A stretch of DNA of 64,000 nt, taken from NCBI GenBank assembly GCA_016791265.1, contig JAEUMY010000008.1:1-64000 (forward strand), written 5' to 3'. The translations under genes were made by a program, and so were the position numbers. The notes beneath the pieces are model-generated. The model was not told the origin of the DNA and made no database searches. It worked only from the letters and a program-made list of their open reading frames with translations. The stretch comes from Betaproteobacteria bacterium. GTDB lineage: Bacteria > Pseudomonadota > Gammaproteobacteria > Burkholderiales > Usitatibacteraceae. Numbering within the stretch: position 1 is the stretch's first letter; each line of letters starts with the position of its first letter. Below, piece after piece: positions 16,091 through 24,117 of the stretch.

Positions 16091-18034
16091 TCAGCGCTCC
16101 TGCGTGCGCGCGGGATTCTTGACGCGATCCGATTCGCGGTTGTCGTCCCGCTCGCGCGGCTCGCGCTCACGCGAGGCGGGCGCGGGCTTGGGCTGCGGCG
16201 CGGGTTGCGCTTGCGGCGCGGGCTGCGCCGGTGCCGGGCGGCTCGACATGCTGTCCGTGCCGCGCGGCTTTTCGACTCGATCCGCGCGCTCCACCCGTTC
16301 CACCCGCTCCGGCCGCTCGCTGCGCGGCGGGCGCGGTGAGACCTCGCGCGTGATGGGCATCGGTTGCGGCGTGACCTGCGCTGCTTCTGCGGGTGCGCGC
16401 GGCTTGGGGGTGTGACGTGGTTGAGGCTCCACACGCTGCACGGGCACCGGGGTCGGAGTGGGCGCAGCCGCTGGCGCCGGCGTCGGAACAGCCGGCACCG
16501 CGGGCGCGTATTGCGGCGCGGGCCGTGAAGGCATGCTGTCGGCAGGCGCGGGCACGGCGCCACCGCCATCCAGGGTCGCGGGTTTCGGTCCGCCCGGCGT
16601 CGCACCCCCGATGGGCTGCGGCTTCTGCGCGCGCGACCCGCCTGCGCCGTCCACGGTCCGGCCGGGCAGCGGCATCGGCACCGGTGTGGGTTCGGCGGAC
16701 GGGGCGGGCTGCAGCACCGCTGGCTTGCCGTGCGGCGCGGCCGGATTGTTGGCCACGCCAGGCACGCCGCGACGTGGCGGCAACGTCACGCCGTCTTGCA
16801 CGACAGGCTGATTCCAGACCGCCTCGCCCGGTACGCGACCGCGATGCGTGGCCACCGGCAAGGACCCCTGGAAGGTCGTCGGCGCCACCACCGTGGCGCC
16901 CGGCTTGTGATTGGCGTACTGGCGCGGCGGCCGCGTGTACACCGGCCGATTGATGTGGATGTGGTTGATGTTGTAGATGTAGGTCGGGCTATGGCGATAC
17001 CACGGCACGTAGGCCTCGTAGGGCGCCAGCGGGAACCAGCCGATGCCGGGGCCGCTGCCCGTGCTGTAGGACACCGTCCAGCCGTTGCCGCCGATCCACG
17101 CCACCAGCGCCGGCGACCAGATCGGACGATGGATGCGGTTGCCTGGCCACCAGGCCCAGCGGCCGCGCACATGCACCCATCGGCCATAGTGCATGGGCGC
17201 GAAGCCCCAGGGCGCGTCATCGATCCAGGTCCATCCCCACGGGCGCACGTAGCGCCAGTGGCCATAGCGGTATGGCGCCCAGTCCACTTCGACGCGTGGC
17301 ACCCAGACACGGCCGTACTCGGACTCGGAATTCCAGTCGCCGTGGCGGTTCAACTCTTCATAGCCGGTCATGTACGGCGAGACTTCCTGCGGTGCGGCCA
17401 CCTCCCAGCGATCATCGCGCGCCTGCGCCCAGTCGTCGAACTCGGTGCGGGCGACGGGCTCGATGCGCGCACTGCCACGGTCCAGCAAGGCCATTCGGCC
17501 CGCGTCGATCCACGGCGAGCCGGCGGCGGATTCCACCCGCGCGCGGCCGGACATCACCGCAATGCGCGCCTCGCCCTTGTCCGTGTCGGCCTCGATGCGA
17601 TAGCTGCCGCGAGCGCGCAGCGTGACCGTGCCTTCGGGCGTGAAGATACGGAATATTTCGCCCTTTTCGATGAGGCCGATGCGAATATTCGCGGCACCGC
17701 GCTGGACATAGAGCGCCAGCTCATTGTCATCGAGTTTCTGCACGTCGACGACGGTGTCGTGATCGAGGCGCACCGCAGCCGGGCCGACTTTCCATTCGGC
17801 GCGCGCTCGACCCTCGGTCCAGATCGAGTTCTCCGAGGTCACCGGGAAATTCAGCTTCGCGGGCTGCCAGCCGTCTTCCTGGTCGGCGTAGAACCTGACC
17901 GTGCCTTCGATAAGGGTGATGCGGCCGACGCGGCCGGGCGGGTCGGCCGCCAGTACTCCCGTTGAAAACACCGCCATCAGGCAGAGCACAGCGGTTGCAA
18001 CAAGATGTTTCATCGCCAGCCTCGGGTTTTTCAT
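16091..18034 (-). CDS. Exported FecR-like/DUF6600 protein with proline-rich tail
   Basis: 647 residues. The start is supported by GAGGAGAA upstream. A signal peptide ends near VLAADPPG. Residues about 35-190 look like a FecR-type beta domain (RITLIEGTVRF, VQRGAANIRIG, GSYRIEADTDKGEARI, DRGSARIEP). A DUF6600-like Trp/Tyr/Gly-rich section follows (about 215-350, WVPRVEVDWAPYRYGHW, WTWIDDAPWGFAPMHYGRW). Residues about 380-647 are low-complexity Pro/Ala/Arg. It is an envelope protein of unknown role. A palindrome copy encodes Ala-Asn-Ile-Arg at about residues 114-117. Confidence 0.85.
   Translation of the reverse strand: MKNPRLAMKHLVATAVLCLMAVFSTGVLAADPPGRVGRITLIEGTVRFYADQEDGWQPAKLNFPVTSENSIWTEGRARAEWKVGPAAVRLDHDTVVDVQKLDDNELALYVQRGAANIRIGLIEKGEIFRIFTPEGTVTLRARGSYRIEADTDKGEARIAVMSGRARVESAAGSPWIDAGRMALLDRGSARIEPVARTEFDDWAQARDDRWEVAAPQEVSPYMTGYEELNRHGDWNSESEYGRVWVPRVEVDWAPYRYGHWRYVRPWGWTWIDDAPWGFAPMHYGRWVHVRGRWAWWPGNRIHRPIWSPALVAWIGGNGWTVSYSTGSGPGIGWFPLAPYEAYVPWYRHSPTYIYNINHIHINRPVYTRPPRQYANHKPGATVVAPTTFQGSLPVATHRGRVPGEAVWNQPVVQDGVTLPPRRGVPGVANNPAAPHGKPAVLQPAPSAEPTPVPMPLPGRTVDGAGGSRAQKPQPIGGATPGGPKPATLDGGGAVPAPADSMPSRPAPQYAPAVPAVPTPAPAAAPTPTPVPVQRVEPQPRHTPKPRAPAEAAQVTPQPMPITREVSPRPPRSERPERVERVERADRVEKPRGTDSMSSRPAPAQPAPQAQPAPQPKPAPASREREPRERDDNRESDRVKNPARTQER
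17681..17692. repeat. GCGAATATTCGC palindrome copy
   Basis: Exact copy in the FecR-like gene, read as Ala-Asn-Ile-Arg on the minus strand. Confidence 0.95.
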
Positions 18035-18201
18035 GATCGATTCTCCTCGTCACCCCAACGGATGAGCAACCACTCCCGTTTACCGACCCGAATACGGTCG
18101 GGGTGTTCCCGCCCGGCGGTTTGGCCCGGCGTGGAATTGACCCCGGATTCGTGCGATGATCGAACGGGAATCAACCCTGTGCAATCGGAGCGAGGCACTG
18201 G

Positions 18202-21156
18202 ATGGACCTAAAAACAATACACAGCAAGACGGGCAAAGGGGTGACCCAGATCACCCAGCGCAACGCGCCCCTTTCCAAGGACCTGATGAAGGTCTTGAAG
18301 CTGGTGGACGGCAAGTCCACCCTGGAACAGACCGCCAAGGCGGCCGAGTTGCCGGTGCCCACGACGGAAAAGGTACTGCAGCAACTGGTCAAGGAAGGTT
18401 TCATCCGCGTCTTCGAGACGAAGAAGGAGGATTCCGGATTCAGTTCCGCCTTTGGCGGTGACGATGACGATTTCGACTTCACCAAACCGGTGAAAGGTGG
18501 TGCGGCGCCCGCCGCTGCGGCTCCCGCCGCCGCCGCCCGCGACGACGCGGCCGCACTCGCTGCCGCGCGTGAGAAGGCGCAGGCCGACGCCCGCGCGCGC
18601 GCCGAGCGAGAAGCCCAGATTCGCGCCCGCCTGGAAGTGGAAGCCAAGACGAAAGCCGAGGCCGAGCGCCGCGCTGTCGAGGAAGCCCGGCGCATGCAGG
18701 AGGCCGCGGAGCGGGCCAAGCTTGAGTTCGAAGCGCGCATGGCCGAAGAAGCCGCGCGCAAGAAAGCCGCGGCGGAATCTCAAGCCAAGCTGACCGCGGA
18801 ACAGGCCGCCCGCGAGGTCGAGGCCACCAAGGAACTGGCTGCCGCCCGCGCCAAGGCCGAAGCGGAGGCGAAGGCGCTGGCTGACGCTCGGGCCAAGGCC
18901 GAAGAGGAAGCCAAGGCGCTGGCCGCCGCCCGCGCGCAGGCGGAGACCGCCGCGCGTCGTCAGGCGGAGGAAGCCGCCATCGCGCAGCGCGATCTCCGCG
19001 CAAAGTTGAAGGAAGAGATCGAGGCGCGTATCCGCGAGGAGATGGAAGCCAAGCTCCGCGTCGAGATCGAGGACAGCGCCCGCGCGGAACTGGAGGAGGC
19101 GGTCATGGCCGACGCGCGCGAGGAAGCGCGCGCCGAGCTGGAACGCCGTCTGGCCGAGGAAGCTGACGCCCTGCATCGCGCTGAATCCGAGGCCAAGAAG
19201 AAGGCCGAGGACGATACCAAGCGCATGCTGGCTGAGCAGGAGGTGAAGCTCCGCGCGGAAATGGAAGAGCGCATCAAGGCCGAGACCGAACGCTTGCAAC
19301 GCGCGGCGCTGGAAGCGCGCGCGCGCGCCGAGCGCGAGGCGATTGAACGTCAGGAACTGGAGGACAGGCTGCGCCGCGAGGGGGAAGCCCGCCGCCGCGC
19401 CGAGGAAGAGGCTGCCCAGCAGCGCGAGGCCGATGCGCGCAACCGCACGCGCCTCGAAGCGCGTGCCCGCGAAGAAGCCGAACATCGCGCGCGGCTGGAA
19501 GTGGAAATGAAGGAGCGTCTCGAGGCCGAGCAGCGCGCCAAGTACGAGGCCGAAGCCCGCGCCAAGATCGAAGCCGAGCAGCATGCCCGCGCCCATGCCG
19601 AGGTCGAGGCGCGTTTCGAAGCCGAGCGCCACGCGCGGGAAGAAGCCGAGAAGAAGGCGCGCATGGAGGCGCAGGCTCGCGAGATCGCCATGCAAGCCGC
19701 CGCCGAGCAGGCTGAAGAAAAGGCCCGGCTCGCCGCCGAGGTGGAAGGCCGCGTCGACGCCGAGCGCAAGGCGCGCGAGAAGGCCGAGAAGAAGGCCCGC
19801 GCCCGCGAGGAGGAGGAGGAGGAGGAGCGCCAGCGCCAGGTCGAGCACCTGAAGCTCTTGCAAGCCCAGGCCGATGAGCGTGCGCGCAAGGAACAGGAAG
19901 CGCTCGAATCGGGCGGCGTCTCGCGCCACCAGAAGGTCAAGTACAAAGGACCCACGCCCTGGGGCACCTACATCGGCATCGCGCTGGTGGTGATCGTCGG
20001 CGGCTTCATCGGCATCATTCATGTCATTCCGTTGGGCAGCGTGCAGGCCAAGATCCAGCGCGGACTCTCGGCTTGGCTGCATGACGATGTGTCCATCTCC
20101 GGCGTCAATTTCGCGCTCTTCCCGTCGCCGCGGCTCAAGCTCGGCAACGTGACGGTGGGCAAGGCGCGCGATGCGACCGCGACCACCGGCGTGATCCAGA
20201 TTCCCATCGGCGCCTTGTTCGACGACAACGTGCGCATCGACACCTTGGAGTTGCAAAGTGTCGCCATCAGCGAAGACGCCGCGTCACGCATCGGCCTCTG
20301 GGGCAAGAACGAGAATCGGCCGGCCAATGTCAGCGTGAACCGGGTGGTGCTTCGCAACGTGAAGGTGGAGAGCAAGCAGCTCAACTTGAACGAGTTCAAT
20401 GCGTCCCTCAAGTTTGAAGGCGGCGCGCTGAAGTCCGCCAGCCTGCAAGCCGTGGACAACAAGTGGAGTCTGGATGCGCGGCCGGAAGGCGACGGCTGGG
20501 GTGTGGACGCCGCCGTGCGCGGCCTGCCGCTGCCTGTTGGCGCGCCGATTCCCATCGATGACGTGAAAGCCAAGGGCACCATTCAGGGCACGCAGCTTAT
20601 CTTTCCCGAGCTGGCCGGCACCGCCTACTACGGCAGCTTCACGGGCAGCTTGAAAGCGGACTGGTCATCGGGCATCAACGTGAACGCGGAAATCGCGACC
20701 AAGGACGTCAGTCTCGCGCCGCTGTTCGAAACCTTCACCAAGGACATCGCCATCACCGGCCGCATGGAGGGGGCTTTTTCCATCACGGCGGCGGCGCCGA
20801 ACCTGGGCGGGCTCTTGAAGGCGCCCAGCATCGTCGGCAGCTACACCGTGCGCGAAGGTTCGGTCAGCAACGTCGATCTGGTGCAGGCGATGCGCACCGA
20901 AGGCGGCGGGCGGGGCGGCGCCACCAAGTTCGCGGAGTTGGCTGGCGGATTGAATGTGTCCGGCGGTGAAATCCGCTACAACAAGCTCAAGCTGCAAGGC
21001 GGGGTGATTCTCGCCAATGGGGAGGTGGTGGTCGGCACGGGGGAGCATCTGGCCGGCCGCATCAATGTCGAACTGCGTTCCAGCGTGGCGCAGGACCGCG
21101 GCAGCTTCGGTGTCTCCGGGACGGTGCAGAAGCCGACTCTGAAGCGCGGGGCCTGA
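18202..21156 (+). CDS. Giant coiled-coil protein with winged-helix-like N-terminus and AsmA-like C-terminus
   Basis: 984 residues. Residues 1-72 resemble a winged-helix fold (LKLVDGKSTLEQTAKAAELPV, KVLQQLVKEGFIRVF). An acidic patch (DDDDFDF) and Ala-rich linker follow. About 114-570 is an uninterrupted Glu/Ala/Arg/Lys coiled coil. A single membrane span (GTYIGIALVVIVGGFIGIIHVIPL) lies at about 587-612. The last 370 residues resemble the AsmA family (SISGVNFALFPSPRLKLGNVTVG, AITGRMEGAFSITAA, GTGEHLAGRINVELRSSV) and would face the periplasm. The layout suggests a bridge from cytoplasm or nucleoid to envelope; that is inference. It is a single gene with a terminator behind. Confidence 0.85.
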   Translation: MDLKTIHSKTGKGVTQITQRNAPLSKDLMKVLKLVDGKSTLEQTAKAAELPVPTTEKVLQQLVKEGFIRVFETKKEDSGFSSAFGGDDDDFDFTKPVKGGAAPAAAAPAAAARDDAAALAAAREKAQADARARAEREAQIRARLEVEAKTKAEAERRAVEEARRMQEAAERAKLEFEARMAEEAARKKAAAESQAKLTAEQAAREVEATKELAAARAKAEAEAKALADARAKAEEEAKALAAARAQAETAARRQAEEAAIAQRDLRAKLKEEIEARIREEMEAKLRVEIEDSARAELEEAVMADAREEARAELERRLAEEADALHRAESEAKKKAEDDTKRMLAEQEVKLRAEMEERIKAETERLQRAALEARARAEREAIERQELEDRLRREGEARRRAEEEAAQQREADARNRTRLEARAREEAEHRARLEVEMKERLEAEQRAKYEAEARAKIEAEQHARAHAEVEARFEAERHAREEAEKKARMEAQAREIAMQAAAEQAEEKARLAAEVEGRVDAERKAREKAEKKARAREEEEEEERQRQVEHLKLLQAQADERARKEQEALESGGVSRHQKVKYKGPTPWGTYIGIALVVIVGGFIGIIHVIPLGSVQAKIQRGLSAWLHDDVSISGVNFALFPSPRLKLGNVTVGKARDATATTGVIQIPIGALFDDNVRIDTLELQSVAISEDAASRIGLWGKNENRPANVSVNRVVLRNVKVESKQLNLNEFNASLKFEGGALKSASLQAVDNKWSLDARPEGDGWGVDAAVRGLPLPVGAPIPIDDVKAKGTIQGTQLIFPELAGTAYYGSFTGSLKADWSSGINVNAEIATKDVSLAPLFETFTKDIAITGRMEGAFSITAAAPNLGGLLKAPSIVGSYTVREGSVSNVDLVQAMRTEGGGRGGATKFAELAGGLNVSGGEIRYNKLKLQGGVILANGEVVVGTGEHLAGRINVELRSSVAQDRGSFGVSGTVQKPTLKRGA

Positions 21157-21162
21157 TCCCCG

Positions 21163-21174
21163 GCGAATATTCGC
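21163..21174. repeat. GCGAATATTCGC palindrome copy
   Basis: Exact intergenic copy, six bases after the coiled-coil/AsmA stop and 12 bases before a terminator stem. Confidence 0.95.
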
Positions 21175-21185
21175 ATCACCGATTC

Positions 21186-21220
21186 ACGGGACGCGCATCA
21201 GCGTCCCGTTCTCCTTTTTT
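21186..21220 (+). terminator. Intrinsic terminator
   Basis: ACGGGACGC/GCGTCCCGT with loop GCATCA, then TCTCC and six T. It ends the coiled-coil/AsmA transcript just before the ABC exporter start. Confidence 0.9.
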
Positions 21221-21232
21221 CGCCAAGTGTCC

Positions 21233-22993
21233 ATGAATCCGCCGCCGACCAAGCGCAGTCTCAAGCTGTTGTTGCCGCTCTTCGCGATGCTCTTGCCGCA
21301 CAAGTTCCGCATCGCGGTCGCGATCACGGCGCTGCTTTTGTCGGCCGGATTGGTGCTCGCCATTGGATCGGGGCTGCGCATCGTGATCGACAAGGGTTTC
21401 GTGCAGGCGGATCCGGCGATGCTTGATCTTTCCGCGCTGGTCATGGCGGTGCTGGTCTCGGTGCTGGGCGCGATCACCTACATCCGCGTGTTCAACGTCT
21501 ACTGGGTGGGCGTGCGCTTCACCGCCGATCTCAGGCAGCGACTCTTCAATCACATGCTGAAACTGTCGCCAGCCTACTTCGAGGTGACGCGCACGGGGGA
21601 GTCGATCTCGCGCCTCACCAACGATGTCACGCTGGTCGAGACGGTGATGGGCGGCTCGATGTTCTACGCCGCCCGCATGTTCGTCACCATGTGCGGCTGC
21701 GCGGTGATGCTGGTGTTCACCAGCCTGAAACTCTCGCTCATCGCGCTGGCCTGCCTGCCGCTCGTCATGCTGCCCATGATCGCGCTCGGCGGAAAGGTGC
21801 GGAAACTGTCGCGCGAAATGCAGGACCGCGTCGCCGATGTCAGCGCGCATATCGATGAGAGCATCCATGAAGTGCGCACCGTGCAGGCGTACGGCCATGA
21901 AGAGCGCGACCGCGCCGAATTCCGCCGCCTGGCGGAAGCGGTCGCCTCCACGGGCATCGCCAAGAATCGCGCGATGGCATTGCTCATCGCCGCCATCACG
22001 GTGCTGGCGTCGGGCGCCATCGGCGTGCTGTTCTGGGTCGGCGGGCACGATGTGCTGGCCGGGCGGTTGACGGCGGGCGAGCTCTCGGCATTCGTGTTCT
22101 ACGCCGTCATCGTCGCCAATGCCGTGTTCGTCGTGGCTGAAGTCTACGGCGACTTGCAGCGCGCGGCGGGCGCTTCCGAGCGGCTCATGGAATTGCTGGA
22201 GACAAGGCCCGCCATCGGCGACCCCGCCACACCGGCGGCCATGCCCGCGCCGCGCGGTGAAATCGAATTCGCCAACGTGGTTTTCAACTATCCGACGCGC
22301 CCGGACACGCCCGCACTTTGCGAATATTCGCTCAAGGTGAAGCCGGGTGAAGTCGTGGCGCTGGTCGGCCCGTCGGGCGCCGGTAAGAGCACGGTGTTCC
22401 AGATGTTGCTCCGCTTCTACGATCCAGCGTCGGGCGCCGTCCGCATCGACGGCATCGACATTCGCGAAGCGTCGGTGGCGAGTGTGCGCGGGCGCATCGC
22501 GCTGGTGTCGCAGGACCCGGTCATTTTCGGCACGTCGGTGCGCGAAAACGTTCGCTACGGAACGCCGGATGCGACCGACGACGCCATCCGCGAAGCCTGC
22601 CGCCATGCCTACGCGCAGGACTTCATCGAGAAACTGCCCGGTGGCTTCGACGCCAACCTGGGCGAGCGCGGCATCCGCCTTTCCGGCGGACAGAAGCAGC
22701 GCATCGCCATCGCCCGAGCGTTCCTTGCGGACCGCGCCATCCTGCTCCTGGATGAAGCCACCAGCGCCCTCGACGCCGAAAGCGAAAAGGCCGTCCAGCT
22801 CGCCATGGCCGATCTCATGCAGGGCCGCACCACACTCATCATCGCGCACCGCCTCGCGACGGTGAAGTCGGCCGACCGCATCATCGTGATGGATCATGGC
22901 CGCATTGTCGCGACCGGCACGCATGAGGCGCTCGTGGCCGAAGGCGGGTTGTATGCGCGGCTGGCGGCGTTGCAGTTTGGGGCGAACCAATGA
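21233..22993 (+). CDS. ABC exporter, fused permease-ATPase (MsbA/LmrA type)
   Basis: 586 residues from the ATG (a GTG two codons upstream is possible). Six-helix membrane domain (about 1-310) then nucleotide-binding domain: Walker A GPSGAGKST, Q-loop VSQDPVIFG, signature LSGGQKQRIAIARA, Walker B ILLLDEATSALD and switch His in IIAHR. This half-transporter would work as a homodimer exporting lipid, drug or peptide; the substrate is not decidable. The palindrome at the domain's first strand encodes Glu-Tyr-Ser (LCEYSLKVK). The start lies directly behind a strong terminator, so its promoter must be very close or transcription must read through. Confidence 0.94.
   Translation: MNPPPTKRSLKLLLPLFAMLLPHKFRIAVAITALLLSAGLVLAIGSGLRIVIDKGFVQADPAMLDLSALVMAVLVSVLGAITYIRVFNVYWVGVRFTADLRQRLFNHMLKLSPAYFEVTRTGESISRLTNDVTLVETVMGGSMFYAARMFVTMCGCAVMLVFTSLKLSLIALACLPLVMLPMIALGGKVRKLSREMQDRVADVSAHIDESIHEVRTVQAYGHEERDRAEFRRLAEAVASTGIAKNRAMALLIAAITVLASGAIGVLFWVGGHDVLAGRLTAGELSAFVFYAVIVANAVFVVAEVYGDLQRAAGASERLMELLETRPAIGDPATPAAMPAPRGEIEFANVVFNYPTRPDTPALCEYSLKVKPGEVVALVGPSGAGKSTVFQMLLRFYDPASGAVRIDGIDIREASVASVRGRIALVSQDPVIFGTSVRENVRYGTPDATDDAIREACRHAYAQDFIEKLPGGFDANLGERGIRLSGGQKQRIAIARAFLADRAILLLDEATSALDAESEKAVQLAMADLMQGRTTLIIAHRLATVKSADRIIVMDHGRIVATGTHEALVAEGGLYARLAALQFGANQ
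22320..22331. repeat. GCGAATATTCGC palindrome copy
   Basis: Exact copy in the ATPase domain of the ABC exporter, read as Glu-Tyr-Ser. Confidence 0.95.
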
Positions 22994-23044
22994 CCCGCGT
23001 TCGCTGGGGATTTCGAAAGGTGTGAGGCGGCTCGCGGTTACCAT

Positions 23045-23056
23045 GCGAATATTCGC
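23045..23056. repeat. GCGAATATTCGC palindrome copy
   Basis: Exact intergenic copy, 15 bases before the ferredoxin-NADP reductase start. Confidence 0.95.
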
Positions 23057-23071
23057 AACGCTTCGCAGGCC

Positions 23072-23875
23072 ATGAACGCCGTCCCCCCGCACCTTTCCGC
23101 CGGTTCCTCGCCGCGTGTCACCACCGAGAAGGTCGTGTGGTGGCATGAGTGGATGCCGGGTCTCTTTTCCTTCCGCATTTCGCGTCCGGCCGGCTATGAC
23201 TTCGTGCCGGGTCAATTCGCGCGGCTGGGTGTCGCCAATGACGCCGGCGAGATGATCTGGCGGGCCTTCTCGGTGGCGTCGGCGCCGGCGAGTGACTACC
23301 TGGAGTTCTACGCGGTGGTGGTGGAACAGGGCGTATTCACGCCGCTGATTCACCAGCGCCGCATCGGCGCGGAGGTCAGGGTGGAGAAACCCGCGCAGGG
23401 TTTTCTCACCGCCGACCGGCTCTGGCGCGGTGATGAACCCAAGGATTTGTGGATGCTTTCCACAGGCACCGGTCTCGGACCGTTCATCGCCATGCTGGAA
23501 GACACCGAGGTCTGGCGGCGCTTCGACCATCTGGTGGTGGTGCATAGCGTGCGTCACGCGGCGGAGCTGGGTTATCGCGAGCGGCTCGAAGCCCTCACCC
23601 GCTCGCCACGTTCGGGCGGCGCGACACTGCGCTACGTGCCGACTCTGACCCGCGATCCGCACACGCCGCTCACGCAAGGGCGCGTCACGACGTTGCTTCA
23701 ATCCGGCGCGCTGGCGGCGGCGGCTGGCGCCGCCTTCGACGCCGCGCGATCGCGCTTCATGCTCTGCGGCAATCCGGCGATGGTGGAAGAGTCGCGCGCG
23801 CTCCTGAAGGCGCGCGGATTCACCAACGACCGCAAGCTGACACCGGGTCACATCGCCGTCGAAAACTACTGGTGA
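23072..23875 (+). CDS. fpr: Ferredoxin-NADP(+) reductase
   Basis: 267 residues, cytoplasmic FAD enzyme that moves electrons between NADPH and ferredoxin or flavodoxin. FAD-binding RAFSVAS and the preceding FVPGQFARLG, the NADP motif STGTGLGPF, FMLCGNPAMVEE and the aromatic C-terminus ENYW are all typical of bacterial Fpr. The start is chosen at MNAVPPHL. A palindrome copy lies just upstream. The 3' end overlaps by ten bases a broken small frame on the other strand. Confidence 0.93.
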   Translation: MNAVPPHLSAGSSPRVTTEKVVWWHEWMPGLFSFRISRPAGYDFVPGQFARLGVANDAGEMIWRAFSVASAPASDYLEFYAVVVEQGVFTPLIHQRRIGAEVRVEKPAQGFLTADRLWRGDEPKDLWMLSTGTGLGPFIAMLEDTEVWRRFDHLVVVHSVRHAAELGYRERLEALTRSPRSGGATLRYVPTLTRDPHTPLTQGRVTTLLQSGALAAAAGAAFDAARSRFMLCGNPAMVEESRALLKARGFTNDRKLTPGHIAVENYW

Positions 23876-24117
23876 ACGTTGGCGCGGTCGCGCGCCAACA
23901 CCAAGGCGGCGTGGCGGATGCGTCGAGTCACGAGCTTTTCCGCGCCGAGCGCGATGAGAGATCCGCCGCCCACACAGAGCGCCCTCGCCGCCGAGTCGTC
24001 CAGCTACCAGCCTGCCGCGACGGCAGCCGTGCCAAGCAGCACATCGCCCACACACAGCCAGATCAGCTGGAGCTTCAGATCGCTCAGCGGCGCCGCGTCA
24101 TGCGCACTGGGGCTCAT
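23866..24117 (-). pseudogene. Small membrane-protein gene interrupted by an in-frame TAG
   Basis: An ATG at 24117 overlaps the stop of the efflux lipoprotein gene as ATGA. It reads 37 residues with a hydrophobic segment (LQLIWLCVGDVLLGTAAVAAGW) to a TAG at 24004-24006. The same frame then stays open for 45 more residues with a second hydrophobic segment (ALCVGGGSLIALG) and a basic KLVTRRIRHA. It closes at a TAG inside fpr. The coupling and coherent composition on both sides suggest a two-span protein broken by one point change (for example TGG to TAG). Alternatively a 37-residue protein is the real product. Confidence 0.4.

Noticed and set aside
17649..17660. GGAATATTTCGC as a further palindrome copy
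   Set aside because: It differs from the motif at more than one place and breaks the symmetry.
18083..18101. CCGACC...GGTCGG inverted repeat between the FecR-like and coiled-coil genes as an operator
   Set aside because: Six-base arms in GC-rich DNA are expected by chance, and no regulator is linked.
23043..23075. Mini-frame Met-Arg-Ile-Phe-Ala-Thr-Leu-Arg-Arg-Pro overlapping the fpr start by ATGA
   Set aside because: It arises from the palindrome copy itself following an A and T; there is no ribosome-binding site and no sign of a leader-peptide function.
21176..24055. 959-codon minus-strand open frame opposite the ABC exporter and fpr
   Set aside because: Shadow frame; both plus-strand genes have full catalytic motifs.
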